The notes under the pieces were generated by a model. That model saw only the letters and a list, made by a program, of their open reading frames with translations. It did no database searches and was not told the DNA's origin. Of a stretch of DNA of 8,466 nt, positions 1 to 6,963 are shown in pieces (position 1 is the first letter of the stretch; each line of letters begins with the position of its first letter). Position numbers and translations under genes: made by a program. Source of the stretch: Alphaproteobacteria bacterium. GTDB taxonomy: Bacteria; Pseudomonadota; Alphaproteobacteria; ATCC43930; CGMCC-115725. The stretch covers positions 1-8,466 of the forward strand of contig JAFMSA010000145.1 in NCBI GenBank assembly GCA_017353855.1. The letters are read 5' to 3'.

Positions 1-66
1 GACAACGAATGGGGCTTCTCCAACCGGATGGTCGAGGTCGCCGCCTATTTCGGCGGCATGGCCTGA
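1..66 (+). CDS. gap: Glyceraldehyde-3-phosphate dehydrogenase, C-terminal end (partial)
   Basis: Only the last 21 residues and the TGA stop are present; the rest lies left of the window. They begin DNEWGFSNRM and end YFGGMA, which matches the conserved last helix of GAPDH, where the N-E-W-G-x-S-N-R-M block is nearly invariant. The enzyme oxidises glyceraldehyde 3-phosphate to 1,3-bisphosphoglycerate with NAD(P)+ in cytosolic glycolysis and gluconeogenesis. In many alphaproteobacteria gap is followed by pgk. Here the next gene on the same strand is instead a short protein of unknown function 77 bases downstream. The cofactor preference cannot be told from this fragment. Confidence 0.96.
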   Translation, partial: DNEWGFSNRMVEVAAYFGGMA

Positions 67-143
67 CCCGCGAAATTGCTTCATACCCGACGGACGTCCC
101 CCCAGCGGGCTGTCCTTCGGGCTTCTCGCGATAACGGGCCCCG

Positions 144-590
144 GTGTCTAACGAAACGATGCAATCCGGTGACGGGGCTCCTGTTATCGTGATTCACTCT
201 CGGGAACAGGCGACCGCCGCGCTGACTGCCGCAGCCCAAACCGGACGCCGGATTGTGCTCGCCAGCGGTTCCGACGCCGGCGGCCATGTCGGGCCGGGAT
301 GGTTCCGTGAGCTCGTTGCCGCGGCGCGCGATGCAGTCCCGCAGGCTCGGTTCTCGGCGCTGCTTGACTGCGGCGACGATGTCGGTGCCGCGCTGGCGGC
401 GATCCGCAGCCACGTGGACGGCATCATATTCACTGGACGAGCAGATGTCGCGGGCCGGCTCGAGGAGATTGCGAGACAGCACGAGGTTCGGGTTGAGACA
501 ATCCGCGCGGTCCAGGCGCTCGACCTCGGCGAGGATTTCTTCGCCTCGCGCAACAGTCTCGAAAGCCGCTGCACCGCGTATCTTTCGTGA
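144..590 (+). CDS. Conserved-looking hypothetical protein downstream of gap
   Basis: A 148-residue soluble protein with no signal peptide or membrane segment. I do not recognise a named family. Predicted beta strands (VIVIHS, RIVLASG, FSALLDCG, GIIFTGR, VRVETIR) alternate with Ala-rich helices, a beta/alpha pattern like half of a TIM barrel; this is inference from the sequence pattern only. The start used is GTG at 144, because an in-frame TAA lies at 132-134. ATG at 159 would remove five residues and is an alternative; neither has a strong ribosome binding site. The antisense frame is Ser/Arg-rich, as expected of a shadow of real GC-rich coding sequence. It follows gap in the same direction, so a link to central carbon metabolism is possible, but no function can be assigned. 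Its stop lies 17 bases from the convergent DUF2721 stop. Confidence 0.7.
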   Translation: MSNETMQSGDGAPVIVIHSREQATAALTAAAQTGRRIVLASGSDAGGHVGPGWFRELVAAARDAVPQARFSALLDCGDDVGAALAAIRSHVDGIIFTGRADVAGRLEEIARQHEVRVETIRAVQALDLGEDFFASRNSLESRCTAYLS

Positions 591-607
591 GACCCCCCGA
601 CGCGCTA

Positions 608-1063
608 TCAGGCTTGTCGGTCAGCCGTTGCTATGGCCCTGACGCCGCTGCCGGCCATCAGCATTTCCATCGTGAAGGCCGCGATCGCGCTGATTGTCGC
701 GACGATCGCGAGCCCGAAACTGGAGAACAATACCGAGGGGTCGGTTGCATTGCGCAACGCGCCGACGAACAGCGTAAAAACCGATGCGCAGGTGGAAGCT
801 GCCGCCACCGCGCCCAACACCACGGCCGTGTCGAGCGCGACCGACCGGCGACGCAGATGCGAGAGCTGTCGGGTGAGTTCCGCTTTCTTCTCGGAACCAG
901 TCTCTTCGATTGCCTTGTTGATTTGGTCGACGCGATCGGCCACTCGTGCAAGCCGCGTCGCGAAAACGTTCAACAGAGTGGCGATGCCCGACAGCAGAAA
1001 AATCGGCGTCAGCGCCACTTGGATGACATGCGCGACCAGATCGAGAGACGTATCGGGTGGCAT
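608..1063 (-). CDS. DUF2721 family membrane protein
   Basis: A 151-residue protein of unknown function matching the DUF2721 family. Its N-terminal segment (about residues 10-32, with VIQVALTPIFLLSGIA) is the family signature and a first membrane helix. Residues about 33-72 are charged and helical (RLARVADRVDQINKAIEE), probably cytoplasmic and coiled-coil-like. Two further hydrophobic helices follow at about 76-99 and 110-134. The ATG start immediately follows the TAA stop of the upstream beta-glucosidase (TAAATG, no spacer), and GGAG motifs lie in the last codons of that gene, so the two are probably transcribed together and translationally coupled. Nothing known about the family explains pairing with a glycosidase, so this is likely incidental operon membership. 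Length and three-helix layout fit the family. Confidence 0.9.
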   Translation of the reverse strand: MPPDTSLDLVAHVIQVALTPIFLLSGIATLLNVFATRLARVADRVDQINKAIEETGSEKKAELTRQLSHLRRRSVALDTAVVLGAVAAASTCASVFTLFVGALRNATDPSVLFSSFGLAIVATISAIAAFTMEMLMAGSGVRAIATADRQA

Positions 1064-2401
1064 TTACTCCCGCTCCAGCGGGGCGCCGCGGGCGAGTTCC
1101 CCATAGAAATGGAAAGAGTCCTTGAGCCGTCGCTCGAGTGTCGCGAAATCGACGTGCACGAGGCCGAACCTCTTACCGTAGCCGAACCGCCACTCGAAAT
1201 TGTCGAGCAGCGACCACACGAAATAGCCGCGCACCGGCACGCCCGCGGCGATCGCATCGAGAACGGCTGCGAGATAGTCGCGCAGATAAGCAATCCGGGG
1301 TTCGTCGCGGATCCGTCCGTCTTCGTCGATGCGGTCGGGAAAGGCCGCCCCGTTCTCGAGGATATAGACGGGCAGATTACCGCTGTAACGCTCCTTCACC
1401 TCGACCAGAACGGCGCGGAGCGCTTCGGGTGCGATCTCCCAACCCATGTCGGTGACCGGACGCCCCGGCGCGGGCGGAACAGTACCGGCCTCGAAGGGGT
1501 GGTCGGGGTCATGACGCGTGCTTGAACGTGTGTAGTGGTTGAACGCGAAATAGTCGGGTCTCTGTTTGATGATGTCGAAGTCCCCCGGCTGTACCAACGC
1601 CTCCATTTCGGCGGCGAGCGGCTCGGGGTAGCTGCCGCGGGTCTGCGGATCGGGAAAGGAGCGGTTCCATAGCGCGTCGAGCATCACCGCCGCCCGCTCG
1701 TCCTGCTCGTGTTCGCTCGCCGGCTCTCGCGGATGGAAGTTATAGATGTTGCCGATCCGGAGATCGGCCCGCTCCGAGCGCACCGCCTCGACACCCAGCC
1801 CATGCGCCAGGTTCATCACGTGGATGGCGGCCAGCGCGGTGGTTCGGCCGCGAATGCCCGGGGCATGAACCCCTTCGGCGTAGCCCAGGACGGCGGCCGC
1901 ATTAGGTTCGTTGAAAGTCGCCCAATATTTGACTCTGTCGCCAAGCCGCCGCACGGTCATGGCGCTGTACTCGGCGAACCATGACGCGACGTCCCGGTTC
2001 TGCCAGCCTCCCCGGTCCTCCAGCGCTTGCGGCAGATCCCAGTGGTAGAGGCAGATCCAAGGCTCGATGCCTTCCGCCATGACGGCATCGATGAGCCGGT
2101 CGTAGAACTCGAGGCCCTTCGGGTTCGGGCGTCCTCTGCCTTCCGGCAGGATGCGCGGCCAAGCGGTCGATAGACGATAGGCGCCGATCCCGAGTTCGCG
2201 CATTAGCGCGAGGTCTTCGGGCCAGCGGTGATAGTGATCGCACGCGATGTCGCCGGTCTCGCCGCCGGAAACCTTATCCGGCAGGTGGCTGAACGTGTCC
2301 CAGATCGACGGCCCGCGCCCGTCTTCCTTGACCGCACCTTCGATTTGGTAGGCCGCGGTCGAGGCGCCCCAAACAAACCCGTCGGGGAAACTCTCTGCCA
2401 T
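1064..2401 (-). CDS. Beta-glucosidase, glycoside hydrolase family 1
   Basis: A 445-residue GH1 enzyme, full length for the family, which hydrolyses beta-linked glucosides or galactosides with retention of configuration. Visible family landmarks are FVWGASTAAYQIEGA (residues 9-23, glycone-binding Q19), H120-W in LYHWD, and the acid/base Glu165 in TFNEPN. Others are NHY at 288-290, the nucleophile Glu349 in ILENG, and WSLLDNFEW (396-404), whose E403 and W404 contact the sugar. There is no signal peptide, so it acts in the cytosol on imported or internally released sugars. The start at 2401 is chosen over an in-frame start at 2449 because AAGGAGAGG lies 7 bases upstream and family homology begins right after this Met. 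Its stop abuts the DUF2721 start. No sugar transporter or regulator is adjacent, so the natural substrate cannot be inferred. A bglA/bglB-type name would be arbitrary. Confidence 0.97.
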   Translation of the reverse strand: MAESFPDGFVWGASTAAYQIEGAVKEDGRGPSIWDTFSHLPDKVSGGETGDIACDHYHRWPEDLALMRELGIGAYRLSTAWPRILPEGRGRPNPKGLEFYDRLIDAVMAEGIEPWICLYHWDLPQALEDRGGWQNRDVASWFAEYSAMTVRRLGDRVKYWATFNEPNAAAVLGYAEGVHAPGIRGRTTALAAIHVMNLAHGLGVEAVRSERADLRIGNIYNFHPREPASEHEQDERAAVMLDALWNRSFPDPQTRGSYPEPLAAEMEALVQPGDFDIIKQRPDYFAFNHYTRSSTRHDPDHPFEAGTVPPAPGRPVTDMGWEIAPEALRAVLVEVKERYSGNLPVYILENGAAFPDRIDEDGRIRDEPRIAYLRDYLAAVLDAIAAGVPVRGYFVWSLLDNFEWRFGYGKRFGLVHVDFATLERRLKDSFHFYGELARGAPLERE

Positions 2402-2407
2402 GTTGTC

Positions 2408-2416
2408 CCTCTCCTT
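2408..2416 (-). promoter_or_regulatory. Ribosome binding site of the beta-glucosidase
   Basis: Read on the minus strand this is AAGGAGAGG, with the GGAG core nine bases before the ATG at 2401. It decides the start codon: the longer in-frame ORF from 2449 would place this site inside the coding sequence. Confidence 0.8.
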
Positions 2417-2469
2417 GAGATCCGGCGACGCCCGCCAGACCGGCACCACGCCGGCGTCGCAGGCTCAAT

Positions 2470-2515
2470 CCATGCCCTTGCGCCTGACCGATCCCATGCC
2501 CTTGCGCCTGACCGA
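2470..2515. repeat. Two-copy direct tandem repeat, 22 bp with 24-bp period
   Basis: Two perfect 22-bp copies (2470-2491 and 2494-2515), each beginning CCATGCCCTTGC, are separated by two bases. They lie about 70-115 bp upstream of the minus-strand beta-glucosidase start, in its likely leader or promoter region. The copies are not palindromic. They could be a recent slippage duplication or a pair of regulator half-sites on the same helix face (24 bp is a little over two turns). No other copy was noticed in the window. Confidence 0.85.
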
Positions 2516-3021
2516 CCGTTGTGCCGGGCTCCACCTCGGTCCGGTCGTCAGCGCAGCAAAGGATGGCGGTCTGTCCGCGGTCACTTCGGCAATCGGGATG
2601 CCGCGCAAGCTGGATTGCCGGAACAAGCACGCCGCCGCCGGGCGCCAGGGCCGCCACGCGCCGCAACGGTGCCGCAATCCGAGCTCGCTTGGGAGCTGCA
2701 GGCGGAGATCGGTGGCTGGCCCGGATGCCCGGGTGACCCGGTGCAGACAGCAGACGGATCTCCGCGCTCCCAGCGGCCGATGCCTCCGACATGCAGCAGC
2801 CGCGCGAGCGCAGGCTCGTCATCGGCCGAGGCGAGTTCCACAAAGCCGCAGTCGTCATTCTCGACAGCCGCTGCAGGTTCACGCGCGCATAGCTCGTTTT
2901 CTGCCGGCTGAACCCGCACGAACGCACGAACGGCGCCTCGCGTCGACGAGGGGGAGGAACGTCCGCGGCACCAGCGGCCAACAGAGCTCTAACGCGTTCA
3001 TCGTGCATTGCCGCAGCCGCG

Positions 3022-3237
3022 TCAATCGGCGCCTGCCACTCCCGTTCGTTTCGGCGCCGGCAAAAGCTTGGTCAGGCCACGCGCTGCAAAAATCCCGGTG
3101 AGAAGCGGCTCAGCCGCGAGCCCCGATATGTCTTCGGCAAGGCCCTGGGGCGCGTAGCTCGCACCCTCGGCCTCCACGGCCGGTATACCCGCGAGGCGGC
3201 TTCCTGTGGCTTCCCCCGGCGCAGACCCCTTGCGCAT
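3022..3237 (-). CDS. Doubtful small ORF, hypothetical protein
   Basis: A 71-residue reading frame starting MRKGSAPGEATG and ending TGVAGAD. The ATG at 3237 is preceded by GGTGAGG at a usable distance for a ribosome binding site, and the composition (Ala, Gly, Leu, Glu, few Arg/Ser) is more protein-like than the longer frame it sits in, which continues upstream across the DUF1499 gene. There are no membrane segments or motifs. It would be divergent from the DUF1499 gene, with about 75 bases between starts. It may be a remnant of the possible decayed coding segment just downstream. No family is recognised, and this is only weakly supported. Confidence 0.22.
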   Translation of the reverse strand: MRKGSAPGEATGSRLAGIPAVEAEGASYAPQGLAEDISGLAAEPLLTGIFAARGLTKLLPAPKRTGVAGAD

Positions 3238-3312
3238 GCGATCCCTCACCCTGCTGGTGGACTTTTTATGGCATAAGTCGTCACCGAGGCTGAAGCGCCG
3301 ACGGGGGAAAGG

Positions 3313-3852
3313 GTGCGGATAGCTCGCCGGATTGTGACAGGCCTGTTTGCAACCGTGCTGAGTGGGGCGATTATCGCGCTTGCGGTGCGGATCTATATGA
3401 GCCGTGAAGTCGAGGATCGCGTGGCGCCCGGCGAAGAGACGAGCATCACACAGCTGCGCTCGCCATTGCCGAGAGCGAGTTTTATCGCGTGTCCGCCGGC
3501 GTACTGCTCCACCGGCGAAGCTATACCGAGCCCGATATTTGAGCTCCCGTGGGAGCGGTTGTACCGCTACTGGGTAGAGATCATGTCCGCGCAAGAGGGT
3601 CTGGTGAGCGCAGTATCCGACCGGGACGCCCGCCGATTCATCTATATCCAGCATTCGCCCGTGTTGCGTTTTCCGGATGTGATCACAGTCGAGTTTGTTC
3701 CGTTAGCGGTCAGCCGCTCCAGCATTGCGATATACAGCCGGTCACGGTACGGCGAATACGATTTCAGGAAGAACCGCAAGCGAGTCGAGAGATGGCTGGC
3801 GTTGCTGCAAAAGCTCGTGCGACCCGATGCGCAGCGTCGCGGCGCATCCTGA
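3313..3852 (+). CDS. DUF1499 domain protein, membrane-anchored
   Basis: A 179-residue protein of unknown function. An N-terminal positively charged segment and hydrophobic helix (about residues 8-28, IVTGLFATVLSGAIIALAV) act as a membrane anchor or uncleaved signal, leaving the rest probably periplasmic. The DUF1499 domain covers about residues 55-165. Recognisable blocks are CPPAYC near its start, then FIYIQHSPVLRFPDVITVEF, then SSIAIYSRSRYGEYDF followed by a final amphipathic helix (RKRVERWLALLQ). The start is GTG at 3313, preceded by GGGGGA five bases upstream. An in-frame TAA at 3274-3276 rules out a longer protein. The gene is alone in its direction and converges on the rhomboid gene, with 41 bases between stops. 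No biochemical role is established for the family that I can name. Confidence 0.92.
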   Translation: MRIARRIVTGLFATVLSGAIIALAVRIYMSREVEDRVAPGEETSITQLRSPLPRASFIACPPAYCSTGEAIPSPIFELPWERLYRYWVEIMSAQEGLVSAVSDRDARRFIYIQHSPVLRFPDVITVEFVPLAVSRSSIAIYSRSRYGEYDFRKNRKRVERWLALLQKLVRPDAQRRGAS

Positions 3853-3893
3853 GACCGATCAGCGACTCGAAGGCGCGGTCCTCATCGCTTGCC

Positions 3894-4700
3894 TCATTCC
3901 CAAGGGTCGGGCGGTCTGGTGAACCTTCGGCCGGCCGGGGGGACCGAGCCGCCGTAGTAGCTTCTTCGACTTCTAAATGCGCCCGGTGGAGCAGACGCGA
4001 AGACCTGGCTGCGCGGCGGGTGCCGCAAGGCGACCCCGCTCGGCCGTAAAATGCTCACCAAGATCAGCCCGCTAACAAAACCGCCGACATGAGCCCAGAA
4101 CGCCACTCCTGGCTTGCCTGAATCGACGCCGAGCCCGCTTATCAGCTGTATCGCGAACCACAGACCCAGAATCATCCAGGCCGGTACATTGACGATCCGA
4201 AAAAAGATTACGATCCAGACAAAGCAGTGAACATTCGCATGCGGATAGAGCAGAAGATAGGCGCCCAGAACGCCGGCGATCGCGCCGCTTGCACCCACCA
4301 TCGGGATGTGTGAATGAGGGCTCGCGAGGGCCTGGGCGAGCGCGGCCACAATGCCGCAACTGAGATAAAGAAAAAGGTAACGCGCGCGCCCCAGCACGTC
4401 TTCTATATTGTTTCCGAAGATCCACAAATAGAGCATGTTGCCAATCAAATGAAACCATCCGCCATGAAGGAACATGCTCGTTAGCATCTTCCCCCAAGGT
4501 GGCAGTACCTGATAGGTCCGGGGCGGCTGCCAGTGCCCAAACAGCTCCGCCGGGATCATGCCGTAGGTGAATAAGATCTGGCGCTCGTTGTGACCGAGCT
4601 GCCACAAAAACGCGCCAACGCAAGCGCCGATGACGAAATATGTTACTACCGGCGGGCGGATCGTCGGATTGTCGTCATAGAGCGGGAAGGCGAAAATCAC
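3894..4700 (-). CDS. Rhomboid family intramembrane serine protease
   Basis: A 268-residue polytopic membrane protein of the rhomboid (S54) family, which cleaves substrate transmembrane helices within the bilayer. The catalytic pair is present: Ser138 in VGASGAIAG and His204 in FWAHVGG. The oxyanion-hole and signature residues His79, His84 and Asn88 lie in FLHGGWFHLIGNMLY. About six hydrophobic segments are visible, with an extended loop (residues about 40-75) before the HxxxN helix as in bacterial rhomboids. The C-terminal tail is basic and proline-rich, ending DPWE. The start is GTG at 4700 (MIFAFPLYDDNPT), with GGAG seven bases upstream. The open frame continues to 4829, but only by overlapping thiG. 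It lies 49 bases after thiG on the same strand and may be cotranscribed with the thiamine genes. No functional link to thiamine synthesis is known to me; the substrate is unknown. Confidence 0.95.
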   Translation of the reverse strand: MIFAFPLYDDNPTIRPPVVTYFVIGACVGAFLWQLGHNERQILFTYGMIPAELFGHWQPPRTYQVLPPWGKMLTSMFLHGGWFHLIGNMLYLWIFGNNIEDVLGRARYLFLYLSCGIVAALAQALASPHSHIPMVGASGAIAGVLGAYLLLYPHANVHCFVWIVIFFRIVNVPAWMILGLWFAIQLISGLGVDSGKPGVAFWAHVGGFVSGLILVSILRPSGVALRHPPRSQVFASAPPGAFRSRRSYYGGSVPPAGRRFTRPPDPWE

Positions 4701-4711
4701 ACCGAATCTCC

Positions 4712-4727
4712 GCGCGGGGTGCCGCGC
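4712..4727 (-). other. GC-rich hairpin between thiG and the rhomboid gene
   Basis: Minus-strand GCGCGG, loop CACC, then CCGCGC form a perfect 6-bp stem with a 4-base loop. It ends exactly where the GGAG ribosome binding site of the rhomboid gene begins. No T-run follows, so it does not look like an intrinsic terminator. It could dampen rhomboid translation or stabilise the upstream mRNA end, or be chance in GC-rich DNA. Confidence 0.35.
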
Positions 4728-4749
4728 CGCCCGCTGGACAGGCGTCCGA

Positions 4750-5520
4750 TCAGGAGCCGACGAGACCGAGCTGCGGGCTCGACGCCTCGGCGAAGCGGCG
4801 CTTGGGGATGCGCCCGGCCAGCCGGGCAAGGCGCCCGGCTTCCACCGCCGCTCGCATTGCTGCCGCCATCCGGCGCGGATCGTGAGACTGCGCGATGGCG
4901 GTGTCGACCATTACCGCATCGCAACCGAGTTCCATGGCCAGGACGGCATCCGAAGCAGTCCCGATCCCGGCATCGAGCACGACAGGGACCGGGCTGCGCG
5001 AACAGATCAGCTCGATTGCCGCCGGGTTTGTGATACCCAAGCCTGAGCCGATCAGCGAACCGAGCGGCATCACGGCCGCGCAGCCGACATCGGCCAGCTT
5101 TTGGCAGGTCACCGGATCTTCGTTGCAGTACGGAAGCACAGTGAAGCCTTTGCGCACCAGTTCGTCGGCGGCGCGAACCAACTGCTCGACATCGGGATAG
5201 AGCAGCTCGCGGTCGCCGATCAGCTCGAGCTTGATCCAGTTCGTTTCAAGCGCCTCCCGCGCGAGTTCCGCGGTCAGAACGGCATCCCGCACGGTGGCGC
5301 AGCCGGCCGTGTTGGGCAACAGTCGATAGCGGCCCCCCAAGAGATCCACCAGGCTTTCGGCGTAGCCTTCGAGACTGATCCGTCGGATCGACGCAGTGAC
5401 CAGTTCCGCACCACTCGCTTCGAGGCAATCGAGCATCACCTGCTGGTTAGGATAACGAGCGGTGCCGACGATGAGCCGCGCAGAAATGGGTGTGCCGGCG
5501 ATCAGAAACGGATCGGTCAT
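4750..5520 (-). CDS. thiG: Thiazole synthase
   Basis: A 256-residue cytosolic TIM-barrel enzyme of usual length. It condenses 1-deoxy-D-xylulose 5-phosphate, dehydroglycine and sulfur from ThiS thiocarboxylate into the thiazole phosphate moiety of thiamine. The Schiff-base lysine is K97 in the strongly conserved TNWIKLELIGD. Other family blocks are IVGTARYPN (17-25), ASGAELVTASIRR (35-47), LLPNTAGC (67-74), VLPYCNEDP, the phosphate-binding GSLIGSGLGI, and VLDAGIGTASDA. The ATG at 5520 has AGGA upstream at about eight bases. It lies 36 bases after thiS in the same operon and is therefore expected to fall under the TPP riboswitch ahead of thiO. Confidence 0.98.
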   Translation of the reverse strand: MTDPFLIAGTPISARLIVGTARYPNQQVMLDCLEASGAELVTASIRRISLEGYAESLVDLLGGRYRLLPNTAGCATVRDAVLTAELAREALETNWIKLELIGDRELLYPDVEQLVRAADELVRKGFTVLPYCNEDPVTCQKLADVGCAAVMPLGSLIGSGLGITNPAAIELICSRSPVPVVLDAGIGTASDAVLAMELGCDAVMVDTAIAQSHDPRRMAAAMRAAVEAGRLARLAGRIPKRRFAEASSPQLGLVGS

Positions 5521-5556
5521 CGGGTCTATCCTGGTCTACTGAGTTTCGGTCTTAAC

Positions 5557-5760
5557 TTAACCCCCAGAGAAGGGCTTTACGATCTCGATATCATCGCCGG
5601 GTCCGAGAGATTTCGACCCCCATTCCGATCGGCGTATCACGGTGCCGTTAACAGCGACAGCGAGGAAACGTGCGGCAGGATCGATACCGCGAGCGGTGAG
5701 CAGTTCGCTAAGGCTCGCGACCGCGACCTCCTCCTCCAAGCCGTTGATCTTGATCAACAT
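5557..5760 (-). CDS. thiS: Sulfur carrier protein ThiS
   Basis: A 67-residue ubiquitin-like (beta-grasp) protein beginning MLIKINGLEEEV and ending PFSGG. The C-terminal Gly-Gly is the family hallmark: it is adenylated by ThiF and converted to a thiocarboxylate that donates sulfur to ThiG for thiazole formation. The conserved VAVNGTVIRRSEW and GDDIEIVKPFSGG blocks are present. Its ATG overlaps the thiO stop by one base (TAATG), a clear sign of coupled translation, and thiG follows 36 bases later. No thiF is in the window. Confidence 0.97.
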   Translation of the reverse strand: MLIKINGLEEEVAVASLSELLTARGIDPAARFLAVAVNGTVIRRSEWGSKSLGPGDDIEIVKPFSGG

Positions 5761-6959
5761 TATCGTGCCTCAGCCGAGGCCTTGCGGCCGTTTCCCGATT
5801 TCGAACCGGCGCGGCTGCCACCGAAACGCTCCGGTGTGAACGGCTCCAGGCTCGCCGGCAGCCGGCCGGTCAAAACATAGGCGCTGATCGCCTCGACGGT
5901 CAGCGGCGTCAGTAGAATACCGTTGCGATGATGCCCGGTGGCGATGACGAGTCCGTCGATTCCGCTGGGCCCGAGCATCGGCGCATCGTCCCGCGAGCCG
6001 GGGCGAAATCCTACCCAGGTTTCTAGGATCGGCAGCTCCTCAATGCCCGGCACCGCGCGCCAGGCCCCTTCCAGCAATGCCAGCAAACCGCCGGCTGTTA
6101 GGCTGTCATCGAAGCCGCGCTCCTCGACCGTGCCGCCCACGACGAGGCGCCCATCCCGCCGGGGGACAAGATAGCCACGCGGTATCCAGATGACATGCCG
6201 CAGCAGCGGTGCCAGCGGATCCATGCGCAGCGCCAGCATCTGCCCTTTGATCGGGCGCACGGGAGGAAGGTATGCGGGCGGAATGCCGGCGATCTCGCGT
6301 GACCACGCGCCGGCAGCCAAGATAACGACGTCGGCCGGATCTCGGCCGCGGTCGGTTAGGACAGCGGTAATGCGTCGCCCGCCGACTTCCAATTCCCGAA
6401 CCGGATCGCGCTCGCGCAGCAACGCGCCAGCGCTGCGGGCGGCTGTCGCAAGTGCGCGGACAAGCCGGCGGTTCTCCACCTGGTGATCCCGCGGGCTGAA
6501 CACTGCACCGGGAACCCCGGGCCGCAAATGCGGCTCGCGATGCCGCGCCTCGGCCCCCGACAGCCATTCGAGTTCGAGCCCGAGGCTCTTCTGAAAATCG
6601 TAGGTATGGCGCAGCTGCGCGGCATCGTCGCGGGTCAGTGCGACGACAAGCGTGCCCTCGTCACGATAGTCGACCGAGACACCGGCGGCGGTCTCGAGCT
6701 CGCGGGCGAAGCGCGGCCACATGCGCTGGCTTTCCAGCGTCAGCGCCAGCAGGTCTTCCTCTCCGGGCTCCGTCTCGACGGCGGCAGCCAGCATTCCCGC
6801 CGCGGCCCAGCTCGCGCCGCGTCCGGCTTCGGCCCGGTCGTATACGGTGACCGGGCAATTGGCCTGGGCCAGACGCCACGCTATACCCAGACCCAAAACC
6901 CCCGCGCCGACGATAACGGTCTTCGGGTGAACTGACGAGGCGGCAATCGACGCGGTAAT
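5760..6959 (-). CDS. thiO: Glycine oxidase / FAD-dependent oxidoreductase ThiO, apparent ATT start
   Basis: A 399-residue DAO-family flavoenzyme that oxidises glycine to the imine used by ThiG for thiazole synthesis. The N-terminal FAD dinucleotide fold is TVIVGAGVLGLGIAWRLAQ (GxGxxG at residues 18-23). GASWAAAGMLAAA, the usual FAD-contacting block, follows near residues 47-60, and VGFRPGSRDDAPMLG plus a GLVIATGHHRNGILLTP block near the C-terminus complete the family pattern. No ATG, GTG or TTG lies upstream of the Rossmann motif in frame before the TGA at 7011-7013. The first conventional candidate, TTG at 6896, falls inside GxGxxG. The best start is ATT at 6957-6959 (ATT ACC GCG), six bases after GGAGGGAG. 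CTG at 6983 is a weaker option. The product is thiO-sized and leads the thiO-thiS-thiG operon. Confidence 0.95.
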   Translation of the reverse strand: MTASIAASSVHPKTVIVGAGVLGLGIAWRLAQANCPVTVYDRAEAGRGASWAAAGMLAAAVETEPGEEDLLALTLESQRMWPRFARELETAAGVSVDYRDEGTLVVALTRDDAAQLRHTYDFQKSLGLELEWLSGAEARHREPHLRPGVPGAVFSPRDHQVENRRLVRALATAARSAGALLRERDPVRELEVGGRRITAVLTDRGRDPADVVILAAGAWSREIAGIPPAYLPPVRPIKGQMLALRMDPLAPLLRHVIWIPRGYLVPRRDGRLVVGGTVEERGFDDSLTAGGLLALLEGAWRAVPGIEELPILETWVGFRPGSRDDAPMLGPSGIDGLVIATGHHRNGILLTPLTVEAISAYVLTGRLPASLEPFTPERFGGSRAGSKSGNGRKASAEAR

Positions 6960-6963
6960 GACG

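Larger units (their letters stand above)
2402..3312. other. Gene-poor stretch between the beta-glucosidase and the DUF1499 gene
   Basis: About 900 bases hold no gene I recognise. Long open frames exist on both strands, but most are Arg- or Ser-rich and look like chance ORFs in GC-rich DNA. Near 2425-2460 there is an 8-bp inverted repeat (GCGACGCC, then GGCGTCGC 20 bases later) in the glucosidase leader. On the minus strand, segments of plausible protein composition appear in changing frames: a piece around 2980-3055 (reading NEREWQAPIDAAAAMHDERV), a piece around 2795-2870 (VENDDCGFVELASADDEPAL) and a piece around 2560-2620 (GIPIAEVTADRPPSFAAL). This pattern would fit a gene decayed by frameshifts, but I cannot name a parent family and chance is not excluded. 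No tRNA or strong terminator was found. Confidence 0.5.

Noticed and set aside
67..143. A terminator after gap
   Set aside because: Several partial inverted repeats (for example CGCGA with TCGCG) but no compact stem followed by a T-run.
587..1525. A 312-codon plus-strand open frame
   Set aside because: It lies entirely antisense to DUF2721 and the GH1 gene, both of which have clear family motifs; its composition is that of a shadow.
2228..3101. Long plus-strand open frames of more than 200 codons
   Set aside because: They overlap the glucosidase antisense, are Arg/Ser-rich with no recognisable motif, and are typical chance frames in GC-rich DNA.
3145..3240. A tRNA-like beginning (GGGCGCGTAGCTCG)
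   Set aside because: No D-loop consensus after it, no anticodon stem and no TTCGA-type T-loop at the right distance; resemblance is limited to the first dozen bases.
3853..3893. A shared bidirectional terminator between the DUF1499 and rhomboid genes
   Set aside because: Only a 5-bp AGCGA/TCGCT pairing with a long loop and no T-tracts on either strand.
4701..4829. N-terminal extension of the rhomboid frame up to 4829
   Set aside because: It overlaps the end of thiG by 80 bases, is Arg/Pro/Ser-rich without membrane character, and a GTG with a good ribosome binding site exists at 4700.
5101..5880. A 259-codon plus-strand open frame
   Set aside because: Antisense to thiG, thiS and thiO, which are unambiguous.
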